Source of the DNA: an uncultured Acetatifactor sp.
GTDB lineage: Bacteria > Bacillota > Clostridia > Lachnospirales > Lachnospiraceae
Reading direction: 5' to 3'
Length of the DNA: 64,000 nucleotides
Assembly (NCBI GenBank): GCA_947627115.1
Contig: CANQUQ010000005.1
Location: 1 to 64,000 of the forward strand
The notes beneath the pieces are model-generated. The model did no database searches and was not told the origin of the DNA. It worked only from the letters and a program-made list of their open reading frames with translations. Positions 39,277-47,607 of the stretch are shown piece by piece (positions within the stretch are counted from its first letter, which is position 1; the number at the start of each line of letters is the position of its first letter). Made by a program: the position numbers and the translations under genes.

Positions 39277-40589
39277 TATCTTTCCATCCTCCAGAAATAT
39301 GCACTGTATCCCGGCAGCACGGATCCGCCGCCGAAGTCATGCTCCTCTCCCGTGATCAGGTCCACCGCCTTCCCGCAGCCCGCGTCAAAGTGAGCGGTAA
39401 ATTCCTGACCGTCCGCATTGATTGCCACCAGGACACGGTCGTTCTCGGACCTTCGCTCGAAGATGCACTGTCTGTTGGTGAGAAGTACCGAGCGGAAGCT
39501 TCCGTAGTTGAGGGCTTCCGACTGCCTCTTTGCCTTGCTCAGAGCGCTGATCCACTCACACAGCTCGTTCCAAACAGGGGCATCAGGGCAGGGACGGAGC
39601 GCGGGATCTCCCTGGCTCTTCTCTGCTTTTTCTCCCCATTCGCTTCCGTAGTAGACGCAGGGAATGCCTGGCATACCGAACGCCAGCGCATAGATCAGCG
39701 GCAGATGCCGCTCGTTGCTGAGAATGCTGGCCACCCTGGTCACATCATGGTTATCCACAAAGGACAACAGATGCTTTCCCTTGTACAGCGTCCAGTTCTC
39801 CGGGCCGAACTGGCGCAGCAGAGAGTGGATGATCTCGAACATGTTCATACTGTTGAAGCTGCTGAACAGCCCCTTGTAGCACTCGTAGTTGGTGGCCGAA
39901 TGCAGCATCTGGTCATTCATCAGCCTGTTGTAATCGCCGTGCAGCATCTCGCCCACCAGGAAAAAATCCTCCTTCAGGCTTTGGGTAAAGCCGCGCAGTC
40001 TGCGCACAAAGTTCTCGTCCAGACAGTACGCCACATCCAGGCGAAGCCCGTCGATGCCGAATTCATCCACCCAGAATTTCACGCTCTCCAGCAGATAGCT
40101 GACAACCTCTTCATTATGCAGATTCAGCTTGACCAGGTCGTAATTTCCCTCCCAGCCCTCGTACCAGAGACCGTCATTGTAGTTCGAGTTGCCGCCGAAG
40201 TCGATGCGGTGGAACCAACTGACGTACGGTGAGCTCTCCCGGTTCCTTATCACGTCCTGGAACGGTCCGAAGCCTCTGCCCACGTGATTGAACACGCCGT
40301 CCAGCACGATCCGGATACCGTTTTCATGCAGCGCATCGCATACTTCCCGGAAGTCCTCGTTGGTGCCCAGCCTCACATCCAGCCTGCGGTAGTCGCGGGT
40401 GTTGTAGCCGTGGGTGTCCGACTCGAACAGCGGCGAAAAGTATATGGCGTTGATCCCAAGCCTGCGCATATGGGGAATCCAGTCCGTCACCTTCAGGATA
40501 CGATGCTCCAATACTCCGTCATTTTCAAAGGGCGCCCCGCAGAACCCCAGGGGATAGATCTGATAGAACACGCTCTCATAAGCCCACAT
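39276..40589 (-). CDS. GH13 alpha-amylase family glucosidase
   Basis: This 437-residue enzyme starts at the ATG at 40589 behind GAGAGG; an open extension to 40706 is rejected as it lacks one. The (beta/alpha)8 barrel shows IYFSPLFESDTHGYNTRDYR, DGVFNHVGRGF (motif I), GLRLDVAYCL with nucleophile Asp185, FLVGEMLHGDY with acid Glu214, and LLSFVDNHDVTR (motif IV). It lacks a signal peptide and the N-terminal domain of neopullulanases, so it probably acts on maltodextrins in the cytoplasm. It ends at a good terminator and stands alone. Confidence 0.9.
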   Translation of the reverse strand: MWAYESVFYQIYPLGFCGAPFENDGVLEHRILKVTDWIPHMRRLGINAIYFSPLFESDTHGYNTRDYRRLDVRLGTNEDFREVCDALHENGIRIVLDGVFNHVGRGFGPFQDVIRNRESSPYVSWFHRIDFGGNSNYNDGLWYEGWEGNYDLVKLNLHNEEVVSYLLESVKFWVDEFGIDGLRLDVAYCLDENFVRRLRGFTQSLKEDFFLVGEMLHGDYNRLMNDQMLHSATNYECYKGLFSSFNSMNMFEIIHSLLRQFGPENWTLYKGKHLLSFVDNHDVTRVASILSNERHLPLIYALAFGMPGIPCVYYGSEWGEKAEKSQGDPALRPCPDAPVWNELCEWISALSKAKRQSEALNYGSFRSVLLTNRQCIFERRSENDRVLVAINADGQEFTAHFDAGCGKAVDLITGEEHDFGGGSVLPGYSAYFWRMER

Positions 40590-40901
40590 ATTATGTTTTC
40601 CTCTCTTTCTGCCGCATTGCGCGGGCTTTTGTACATTGATTCCGTTCAATGGGTCCGGCCGCGGCCGTTCATTGACCGGTACAGTATCTTGCATTTCATC
40701 TTGCATTTATATGACCGTTGTACAAGAAGATATCTTTGTCGCTTTTAGGCGGTGATTTCTCAAGGAATCCACCAAATCCACAAAGTTATCCACATATACA
40801 CACCTGTCATTTTATCACCATTTTAATGTCATTTCCATCTTTTTCGATGTCATTCTTTCAAACTTCCTCTCATTTCATAACAGCTGATCACTTTGACCGA
40901 G

Positions 40902-43532
40902 CTACAGCCAGGAATCCCAAAAGCGCTCCACCCGTTTGGAAACGGTATCTACGGAGACCGTCTCATAATACTCCCATTCCCGCGGAAACATTTTCCGATA
41001 AGAAAACTGCAGAAAGCGCTCATCCAAAAGTGCGATGATCCCCACATCCTCCACGGTGCGAATGACGCGCCCCGCGGCCTGCAGTACCTTGTTCATTCCC
41101 GGATAGCGGTAGGAATAATCAAATCCGTTCTCGCCGCGGCTGTCAAAGTATTCTTTCAGCAACTCCCGCTCAAAGCAGACCTGGGGAAGTCCGGTCCCCA
41201 CAATGATGACCCCTATCAGACTGTCGTTCCTGAGATCGATGCCTTCCCCGAAGATGCCGCCCATCACGCAAAAGCCGATAAGACTGACATCTTCCTCCTG
41301 AATTTCCATGGCGATGTCCGCCTGCAGGTCAATATCCTCCGCCACTCGAAAGCGGGACAGAAATTCTTCCCGCTGGGCCTCGCTCATGTTCTCGCTCTGA
41401 ATTATGCACTCCCTGTCCTCCCCGGCGTACCTCTCGGTATACCCTTCGTAAACGGTGCGCAGGAACGCATACGAGGGACAGAACACTATGTAATTTCCGT
41501 GTCGGTTCTTCACGATCTCTTCGATGTAGCGGACAATATTGTCGTACTCCCTCCGGGAACGTCTCGTGTACTTGCTGGTGACATCCTCAGCGATGAACAG
41601 CGCCCTCCGGCCGGGGTCAAAGACGGTCCTTGCATACACCTCATAATCCTCTGCATCCCCGCCGAGCAGCTTCTTGTAATACTGGATCGGCAGAAATGTG
41701 GCGGAAAACAGGATGGTGCTCCTGCCGCGCTGCATACAGCTCTTCAGATTGTTTCCGGGGTCGACGCAGAACAGCTTCAGCAAAAAGCTGCCGTCATCGC
41801 CTGTCTGGGCATATTTCACATAACCTTCATCCAACAGCTCGTAGATCTGAAGGAAATGCCCCACGTCAAAATAAAAGTCCAGGAGCGGTTCCCGCACAGG
41901 CAGCGTTTCCTCCTCCTGCTCGGAGAGATACTCATCCATTGTGGAATGCAGACGCATCAGCGCCTGTACGAACCCGTCAATATCATCCACCGGGCAGCTG
42001 CCGGCGCACTCCCGCTTCAGGGACAGCAGCTCCCGGTTGCAGCGCTCCATCTGATGCACCAGCTTGTCCGCATACCCCTGGCGGACCAGGACGCTGCGGC
42101 CGCCTCCCGACCGCTTCCCGCTTTGGTCGGACTCTTCTTGTGACATTTCCGTCGTGAGAGATGTCACATCCAGTGTCATTTGTCCAGACGCGCCATGCTT
42201 CCTGCGTTTATCAGATATTTCTGACATTATTGTCTGTTTTATTTCACCGCGGATTTCCAAAAATTGCTCCTTCAAAAGAGAAGCGCTGTACATTTCCCGG
42301 CCGCGCTCTAAAAGATTATGCGCCTCATCGATCAGAAAAATATAACTGCCTCCCGCACTCTCTCCGAAAAAGCGCTTCAAGTACACGTGGGGGTCAAAGA
42401 GATAGTTGTAATCGCAAATGACCGTATCCGCAAACAGACTCATATCCAGACAGAGCTCAAACGGACAGACCTGATATTTCCGGGCATATGTTTCGATCTG
42501 TTCCCGGCCGAAGCTCTCCTGTTCGGTCAGCAGCGCGAACATTGCATCGTTGACGCGGTCAAAGTGCCCTTTGGCGTAGGGACAATTCTGGGGATTGCAT
42601 TCCGGTCTTTCCTGAAAACAGATTTTTTCTTTGGCAGTCAGGATCACACTTTTCATGCGAAGCCCCTGCCGGCGCAGCAGGCCCAGCGTATTTTCCGCCA
42701 CGGTCCCGGTGACTGTCTTTGCGGTCAGATAGAATATCTTTTCCGCCATTCCCTTTCCCACAGCCTGGACGGACGGATAGATAGTCGAGACCGTTTTCCC
42801 CACTCCTGTGGGAGCTTCCAAAAAAAGCTTTTTCCCGTGATAAATGGTCCGGTAGACATCTGCCACAAGCTCCCGCTGGCCCTCCCTGTACGGGAAGGGA
42901 AATTCCAGGCCCTCGATGGATTTCTGGCGCTCATGCCGCCACTCCCAGGAATAGTCCGCCCATTTTCGGTAGGAGGCGATGAGCTCCCCGAACCAGGCCT
43001 CCAGTTCCGGGAAGGTATAATCCTGATAGAAGTACCGCAGCTCCTCGGTGGGAATATGACAGTAGGTCAGGCGCACCTGCACCTCCTCCGATTTCTGCTG
43101 AAGACCGTACAGATAGGCATAGCACTTGGCCTGGGCGAGATGCAGGGGCATGGGCTCCCTCATCCTCGCCAGGTCGCGGTAGGTTCCCTTGATCTCGTCG
43201 ATGATCACCCGGCCCTCACGGCGGATAATGCCGTCGGCCCTGCCCTCCACGACCAGCACGTACCTGTCAGTGGGGCAGACATATTTCAGACTGACCTCCG
43301 CCTGATACTCCGCTCCCATTCTGCGCTGTATCATGCGGTGAATCCTGCCGCCCTCCTGCATGGCGTTATCCGGGGATGACTGGCGCCGGTCGTCGATGTC
43401 GCCGTGGCGCAGAAGGAACTCCACCAGCCCTCTGACGGAGACGCGGACCTCGTCGGACGGCAATTCCGCAGCCGTATCGCCGAATTTCCCGTCAATGCTG
43501 CCTTCCGAATATTCTGGGTGAATGTCCGCCAT
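40902..43532 (-). CDS. Rad3/DinG-type DNA helicase fused to a Cas4/RecB-like nuclease domain
   Basis: This 876-residue protein begins at the ATG at 43532 behind AAGGAGG. The first 200 residues have a PD-(D/E)XK fold pattern (GRADGIIRREGRVIIDEIKG, then HLAQAKCYAYLYG). The helicase follows: Walker A FLEAPTGVGKT, four Cys of an iron-sulphur site (CFQERPECNPQNCPYAKG and CPFELCLD), DEAH box FLIDEAHNLLERG, and motifs V-VI near QVCFERELL and QAAGRVIRT. Family members unwind DNA or RNA-DNA hybrids. The domain fusion suggests 5' end processing. 40590-40901 holds no gene. Confidence 0.88.
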   Translation of the reverse strand: MADIHPEYSEGSIDGKFGDTAAELPSDEVRVSVRGLVEFLLRHGDIDDRRQSSPDNAMQEGGRIHRMIQRRMGAEYQAEVSLKYVCPTDRYVLVVEGRADGIIRREGRVIIDEIKGTYRDLARMREPMPLHLAQAKCYAYLYGLQQKSEEVQVRLTYCHIPTEELRYFYQDYTFPELEAWFGELIASYRKWADYSWEWRHERQKSIEGLEFPFPYREGQRELVADVYRTIYHGKKLFLEAPTGVGKTVSTIYPSVQAVGKGMAEKIFYLTAKTVTGTVAENTLGLLRRQGLRMKSVILTAKEKICFQERPECNPQNCPYAKGHFDRVNDAMFALLTEQESFGREQIETYARKYQVCPFELCLDMSLFADTVICDYNYLFDPHVYLKRFFGESAGGSYIFLIDEAHNLLERGREMYSASLLKEQFLEIRGEIKQTIMSEISDKRRKHGASGQMTLDVTSLTTEMSQEESDQSGKRSGGGRSVLVRQGYADKLVHQMERCNRELLSLKRECAGSCPVDDIDGFVQALMRLHSTMDEYLSEQEEETLPVREPLLDFYFDVGHFLQIYELLDEGYVKYAQTGDDGSFLLKLFCVDPGNNLKSCMQRGRSTILFSATFLPIQYYKKLLGGDAEDYEVYARTVFDPGRRALFIAEDVTSKYTRRSRREYDNIVRYIEEIVKNRHGNYIVFCPSYAFLRTVYEGYTERYAGEDRECIIQSENMSEAQREEFLSRFRVAEDIDLQADIAMEIQEEDVSLIGFCVMGGIFGEGIDLRNDSLIGVIIVGTGLPQVCFERELLKEYFDSRGENGFDYSYRYPGMNKVLQAAGRVIRTVEDVGIIALLDERFLQFSYRKMFPREWEYYETVSVDTVSKRVERFWDSWL

Positions 43533-43701
43533 CTTACCTCCTTCTCTCCGGGTTCGGCCAAAAATGCCGTTCCTTTCGCCGCTGTTCCTAAAACACGAAC
43601 TCCCTATGGAAATAGGTCACTATCTCTCATAGGGAGTCATTATTACCGCTCAACTGTATCTTTGTCGGTCCGGCCTGCCGCTGCGGGCGGGATTGGACAT
43701 G

Positions 43702-43926
43702 TCAGCTGGCCATGGATAATGTATTCAGCAATTCCTCCAGTGCCGGATTGTGGCCTTCATAGGACACTCTCAGGGGGCTTCTGAAATCCAGTCCGTAAAC
43801 TCCTAAGAACGATTTGGCATCCACAACATACCTGTTGTATGAAATATCAATGTTAAAATCGCACTGAGAGGTTACATCAACAAAATGCTGAACATCATCG
43901 GGTGTCAAACGAATTGTCCTTACCAT
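43702..43926 (-). CDS. HPr-like protein lacking the phosphoryl-accepting His
   Basis: This 74-residue protein starts at the ATG at 43926 behind GAAAGG. It aligns by pattern to PTS HPr: the central YVVDAKSFLGVYGLDF is equal to the conserved VNAKSILGVMSL, including the regulatory Ser. The usual GLHARPA motif with the catalytic His is absent; instead there is LTPDDVQHFVDVTSQ. This recalls Crh-type regulators, which cannot pass phosphate from enzyme I. It may be a Ser-phosphorylation-only regulator or a structural relative. It stands alone with AT-rich flanks. Confidence 0.8.
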   Translation of the reverse strand: MVRTIRLTPDDVQHFVDVTSQCDFNIDISYNRYVVDAKSFLGVYGLDFRSPLRVSYEGHNPALEELLNTLSMAS

Positions 43927-44103
43927 TTTCATCCATCCTTTCTTTCTTTTTAAAGAAAACGGTTCAACCATTGGTACTATAATTTACAATTATATGCAAA
44001 TTATGCAAATTGTAAAGTGGATTTCTTTCCGAAAAAAATTTGCTTTTTGCCGTTTTTTTCGGCACTTTCACATATAAAGTCTGGCCGTGGACAGCCGACA
44101 TTT

Positions 44104-44865
44104 TCAGTCTTGCCGAAATTCCGTCATATATTCCCGGAATCGCAGCGGAAGCATGCTTTTCTGAAGCGGAAGATTCTGCCTTGCCCGGATGGCGATCGTC
44201 CGGCAGAAATGCCGGAAAAGCTCCCGATACTGCCGCTCCTGCTCCGACAGACGCAGGGCCGGCTGCACGGCGTCCTCCCCACAGAGCAGATACCAGTCTC
44301 TTCCCGACGGATGAACGCCGAAGAAATTGCGTTTTTCATCGTATATCACAAAATTTTCCTGGGGAAGCCTGTCCGCAAAGTGCGGCATCAGGAAGGTGAG
44401 CACATTGTTCTTCGGTCCGATGACCGAGTAGAGCACTCCGCTCTCCAGCTCCTGAAACCTGACAAAGCCCTGAAGGTGCTGTATCTCGCGCCCTGCTCCC
44501 CGCCCCAGGGAAAAAGCCATGTTCACCCAGGGATCCGCCAGATTGTCAAAAAGATGCCCCGGTCCGGCATCCCGCCTCAGTCCGTCTGCCACAGTCCTGT
44601 ACACCGCCTGCGCCTTCTCCCGATGCTCCGAGGCCAGCGCCGCGCACAGAGACAAATAATCGTTCTCGCCAAAGCGTCTCTGCAATGTCCTTATCACCCT
44701 ACGCGCCTTTTCGACATCCGGCGTCACCCGGACATGCTCCGCGAACAACATGGGCTCCGGCGACAGGCTGAGAACCGTATCGCTGTGATCACGCTTCTCC
44801 GCATATGCCTGATAAATGGCAGTGAAGATGCTCTCCAAAGAGTCTTCGCAGAAATATACGGTCAT
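44104..44865 (-). CDS. TIGR03915-type putative DNA metabolism protein
   Basis: This 253-residue protein has the pattern of the family that always accompanies a radical SAM DNA-modification protein: MTVYFCEDSLESIFTAIYQA, FDNLADPWVNMAFSLGRGAG, LEHVGFVRF-like 'HLQGFVRFQEL', and the C-terminal FFGVHPSGRDWYLL. GGGGGAG lies before the ATG. The gene follows the radical SAM gene by 38 bp on the same strand; both appear to be under an SOS box. The function is predicted to be DNA repair or base removal but unproven. Confidence 0.85.
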   Translation of the reverse strand: MTVYFCEDSLESIFTAIYQAYAEKRDHSDTVLSLSPEPMLFAEHVRVTPDVEKARRVIRTLQRRFGENDYLSLCAALASEHREKAQAVYRTVADGLRRDAGPGHLFDNLADPWVNMAFSLGRGAGREIQHLQGFVRFQELESGVLYSVIGPKNNVLTFLMPHFADRLPQENFVIYDEKRNFFGVHPSGRDWYLLCGEDAVQPALRLSEQERQYRELFRHFCRTIAIRARQNLPLQKSMLPLRFREYMTEFRQD

Positions 44866-44903
44866 CCCTCTCCCCCCATATCCTGTAATCCTGTCGGCAG
44901 ATC

Positions 44904-46256
44904 TCAGAGCTGCCCCACGGCGCTCCGGAGCTTTTCCTCGGCGCTCACAGGCAGCGAGAACTGCTCCGCGTCAAAGAGAGACATCTGCCGATATGTCATG
45001 CCGTCGCTGCCGAACCGCACGCGGTCCCTTACATCCGTCAGATTCCTGACGATATAGTCCTCTTCCAGCTTCACGGGATACATCATTTTCCCGCCGCAGG
45101 TAATAAAATACAGCGCTCTCTTCAGCACTACCCCCATCCTTTTCAGGTCGGTGAACGACAGCTTCGCACTCTTCCTTGCCGCTGCGATCCGCCGCGCGCT
45201 CTTTACGCCGATGCCGGGCACGCGCAGGAGCTGCTCCAGAGGCGCCCGGTCGATCTCCACCGGGAACTGCTCCAGATGCCGCACTGCCCAGTCCTCCTTG
45301 GGGTCCAGCATTACGTTAAAGAAGGGACGCTTGGGGTCCAAAAGCTCCGAGGCCCGAAAGCCGTAAAAGCGCAGAAGCCAGTCCGCCTGGTACAGCCTGT
45401 GTTCCCTGAGCAGCGGCGGACCGCCGGGAAGCGCGGGCAGGGCCCTGTCTCCGGTCACGTTCACAAAGGCAGAATAAAATACCCGCTTCAGACCGAACTT
45501 ATCATAGAGGCTCTCGGCGACATTTAAGATCTGCCAGTCGCTCTCCGCGGTGGCGCCGACGATCATCTGCGTAGCCTGTCCTCCTCCCACAAATTTTGGC
45601 GCATTCCGATACCGCACCAGATCGCTCTTGTTCTCCCGGATACCTGTCTGGATCTGGCGCATAGGCGCCAGGATCGCCCTGCGATGCTTATTGGGCGCCA
45701 GGCTGCGCAGGCCCTCCGCCGTGGGCAGCTCCAGATTTACGCTCATCCTGTCCACAAGAAAGCCCGTCCTCTGGATCAGCTCCGGGTCCGCACCGGGTAT
45801 GGCCTTTACGTGTATATATCCGTTGAATCGGAACCGGTTCCGAAGCAGCCATACCGTCCTGTAGATCAGCTCCATGGTAAAGGTTGGGGCCTGCAGGATG
45901 CCGGAGCTGAGGAACAGTCCCTCAATATAATTCCTGCGGTAGAATTCCGTTGTCAGCGTACAGATCTCCTCCGGTGTCAGGGTCGCTCTGGGAATATCGC
46001 CGGAGCAGCGGTTCTGGCAGTATTTGCAGTCGTAGATACACTCATTGGTCATCAGGATCTTTAACAGGGAGATGCACCTTCCGTCACTGCTGAAGCTGTG
46101 ACAGATCCCGCCGGCAGCGCAATTGCCCATATCCCTTCCGTTGCCCCTGCGTTCCACGCCGCTGGAGGTACAGGCGACATCGTATTTCGCCGCATCCGTC
46201 AGTATTTCCAATCTATCCTCCAGGGACTGCTCCCCGTGCAAGGCCAGGTATTCCAT
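44904..46256 (-). CDS. Radical SAM DNA modification/repair protein (TIGR03916-type)
   Basis: This 450-residue protein has the radical SAM cluster motif NECIYDCKYCQNRC near residue 80, which binds a 4Fe-4S cluster. Further features are FLSSGILQAPTFTMELI, HVKAIPGADPEL, and a C-terminal helix-hairpin-helix LLRVPGIGVKSARRIAAAR that binds DNA. This matches the TIGR03916 family of putative DNA repair enzymes, always paired with the next gene. GGGGAGG lies before the ATG. A CGAAC-N4-GTTCT box lies about 60 bp upstream, so the pair is probably LexA-regulated. Confidence 0.9.
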   Translation of the reverse strand: MEYLALHGEQSLEDRLEILTDAAKYDVACTSSGVERRGNGRDMGNCAAGGICHSFSSDGRCISLLKILMTNECIYDCKYCQNRCSGDIPRATLTPEEICTLTTEFYRRNYIEGLFLSSGILQAPTFTMELIYRTVWLLRNRFRFNGYIHVKAIPGADPELIQRTGFLVDRMSVNLELPTAEGLRSLAPNKHRRAILAPMRQIQTGIRENKSDLVRYRNAPKFVGGGQATQMIVGATAESDWQILNVAESLYDKFGLKRVFYSAFVNVTGDRALPALPGGPPLLREHRLYQADWLLRFYGFRASELLDPKRPFFNVMLDPKEDWAVRHLEQFPVEIDRAPLEQLLRVPGIGVKSARRIAAARKSAKLSFTDLKRMGVVLKRALYFITCGGKMMYPVKLEEDYIVRNLTDVRDRVRFGSDGMTYRQMSLFDAEQFSLPVSAEEKLRSAVGQL

Positions 46257-46312
46257 CGTTCCTCCCCCACCGTATCTGTTTCCCGTTCCCAGGAACAGAC
46301 CGTCTCACAAAT

Positions 46313-46326
46313 CGAACATTTGTTCT
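46313..46326. promoter_or_regulatory. LexA (SOS) box
   Basis: CGAACATTTGTTCT matches the Gram-positive LexA box CGAAC-N4-GTTCG with one change. It lies 56 bp upstream of the radical SAM DNA-repair gene. It may also affect the divergent gene asnA, 198 bp away. Confidence 0.75.
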
Positions 46327-46523
46327 ATTCTTAGGATAGCACATATGTCCTCCGATTGCAAGCCCTTTATTCGCTGCCCCTTCCTAGGGAAAAGTTTTGG
46401 AAAATGCAAAAAATCAGTTGCCAAAAATGAAAAAAAGCGGTTAAATGATATATGGTACAGCATAGACTGTAGATGAGACAACCGACAACGTGCCGCCCGG
46501 ACGGCATCCTGAAAGGCAAGATC

Positions 46524-47534
46524 ATGGCAGACATTATATTACCCCCTAATTACAGGTCCCAGCTGAATCTCTATGAGACTCAGGTGGCCATCAAGACCGT
46601 AAAAGACTTTTTTCAGAATCTTCTGGCGGAACGCCTGCACCTTCTCCGCGTATCCGCTCCTCTTTTTGTAGACCCTCTGTCCGGTCTCAATGACAATCTG
46701 AACGGAGTGGAACGTCCCGTAACATTCGATATTAAATATCAGGACGGCAGACAGGGCGAAATCGTACATTCTCTGGCCAAGTGGAAGCGCTATGCCCTGA
46801 AAAAATACGGATTTTCCGTAGGCGAGGGCCTCTACACGGATATGAGCGCCATCCGCAGGGACGAAATGACGGACAATATCCATTCCATCTATGTGGATCA
46901 GTGGGATTGGGAGAAGATCATTACGAGAGAGGACCGCAACATAGAGACCTTGAAGGAAACGGTCCGCACCGTGTACAATGTGCTGCGAAAGACGGAAAAG
47001 TACATGGCGATCGAATACGACTATATCGAGGAGATCCTTCCTCATGACATCTTCTTTATTACCACGAGGGAGCTGGAGGAGATGTTCCCCGACTACAGCC
47101 CCAAGGAGAGAGAGTATTACATAGCCAAGGCAAAGGGCGCTGTCTGCGTCATGCAGATCGGCGACAAGCTGGGCAACGGCAAGCCTCACGACGGCCGGGC
47201 CCCGGACTATGACGACTGGGCGCTGAACGCGGATATCATTGTGTACTATCCCGTTCTGGATATCGCGCTGGAGCTGTCCAGCATGGGGATCCGGGTGGAC
47301 AGAACGGCGCTGCTGGAACAGCTGGAGAAGGCGGGATGCCCGGAGCGGGCCGAACTCCCCTTCCATAAGGCCGTTCTCGCCGAGGAACTTCCCTTCACCA
47401 TCGGCGGCGGCATCGGTCAGTCACGAATCTGTATGTTCTTCCTGAGGAAGGCACATATCTGCGAGGTACAATGCTCCCTCTGGCCGGACGAGGTCATGGA
47501 GGAAGCCAAAAAGAGAGGTCTGCAGCTCTTATGA
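46524..47534 (+). CDS. asnA: Aspartate-ammonia ligase (asparagine synthetase A)
   Basis: This 336-residue enzyme makes asparagine from aspartate, ammonia and ATP in the cytoplasm. The start is ATG 46524 with AAAGG upstream; the open frame extends to 46473. Family signatures are VEVSAPLF-type 'RVSAPLFVDPLSGLNDNLNG', HSLAKWKRYAL, GLYTDMSAIRRDE, HSIYVDQWDWEKII and the C-terminal GGGIGQSRICMFFLRKAHI. It has the usual length and is intact. No T-box leader was found in 46330-46523. It ends at a terminator. Confidence 0.95.
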   Translation: MADIILPPNYRSQLNLYETQVAIKTVKDFFQNLLAERLHLLRVSAPLFVDPLSGLNDNLNGVERPVTFDIKYQDGRQGEIVHSLAKWKRYALKKYGFSVGEGLYTDMSAIRRDEMTDNIHSIYVDQWDWEKIITREDRNIETLKETVRTVYNVLRKTEKYMAIEYDYIEEILPHDIFFITTRELEEMFPDYSPKEREYYIAKAKGAVCVMQIGDKLGNGKPHDGRAPDYDDWALNADIIVYYPVLDIALELSSMGIRVDRTALLEQLEKAGCPERAELPFHKAVLAEELPFTIGGGIGQSRICMFFLRKAHICEVQCSLWPDEVMEEAKKRGLQLL

Positions 47535-47549
47535 GCCGCAGACCTTTTT
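47516..47549 (+). terminator. Rho-independent terminator of asnA
   Basis: AGGTCTGCAGCTC and GAGCCGCAGACCT pair over 12 of 13 positions with a 4-nt loop, then TTTTT follows. The stem overlaps the asnA stop codon. Confidence 0.85.
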
Positions 47550-47607
47550 CAATCTTTCCTTTCGTTCCGCCGGACGGGACTAGGCGCGTTCCGAAAGCCT
47601 CTCCCGC

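Noticed and set aside
40786-40794. TTATCCACA, identical to a DnaA box, near an AT-rich stretch
   Set aside because: Only one exact box is seen, with no cluster, no dnaA/dnaN neighbours and no strand-switch, so an origin is not supported.
46330-46523. T-box leader before asnA
   Set aside because: No T-box bulge sequence (TGGNACCGCG-like) and no specifier-terminator arrangement was found.
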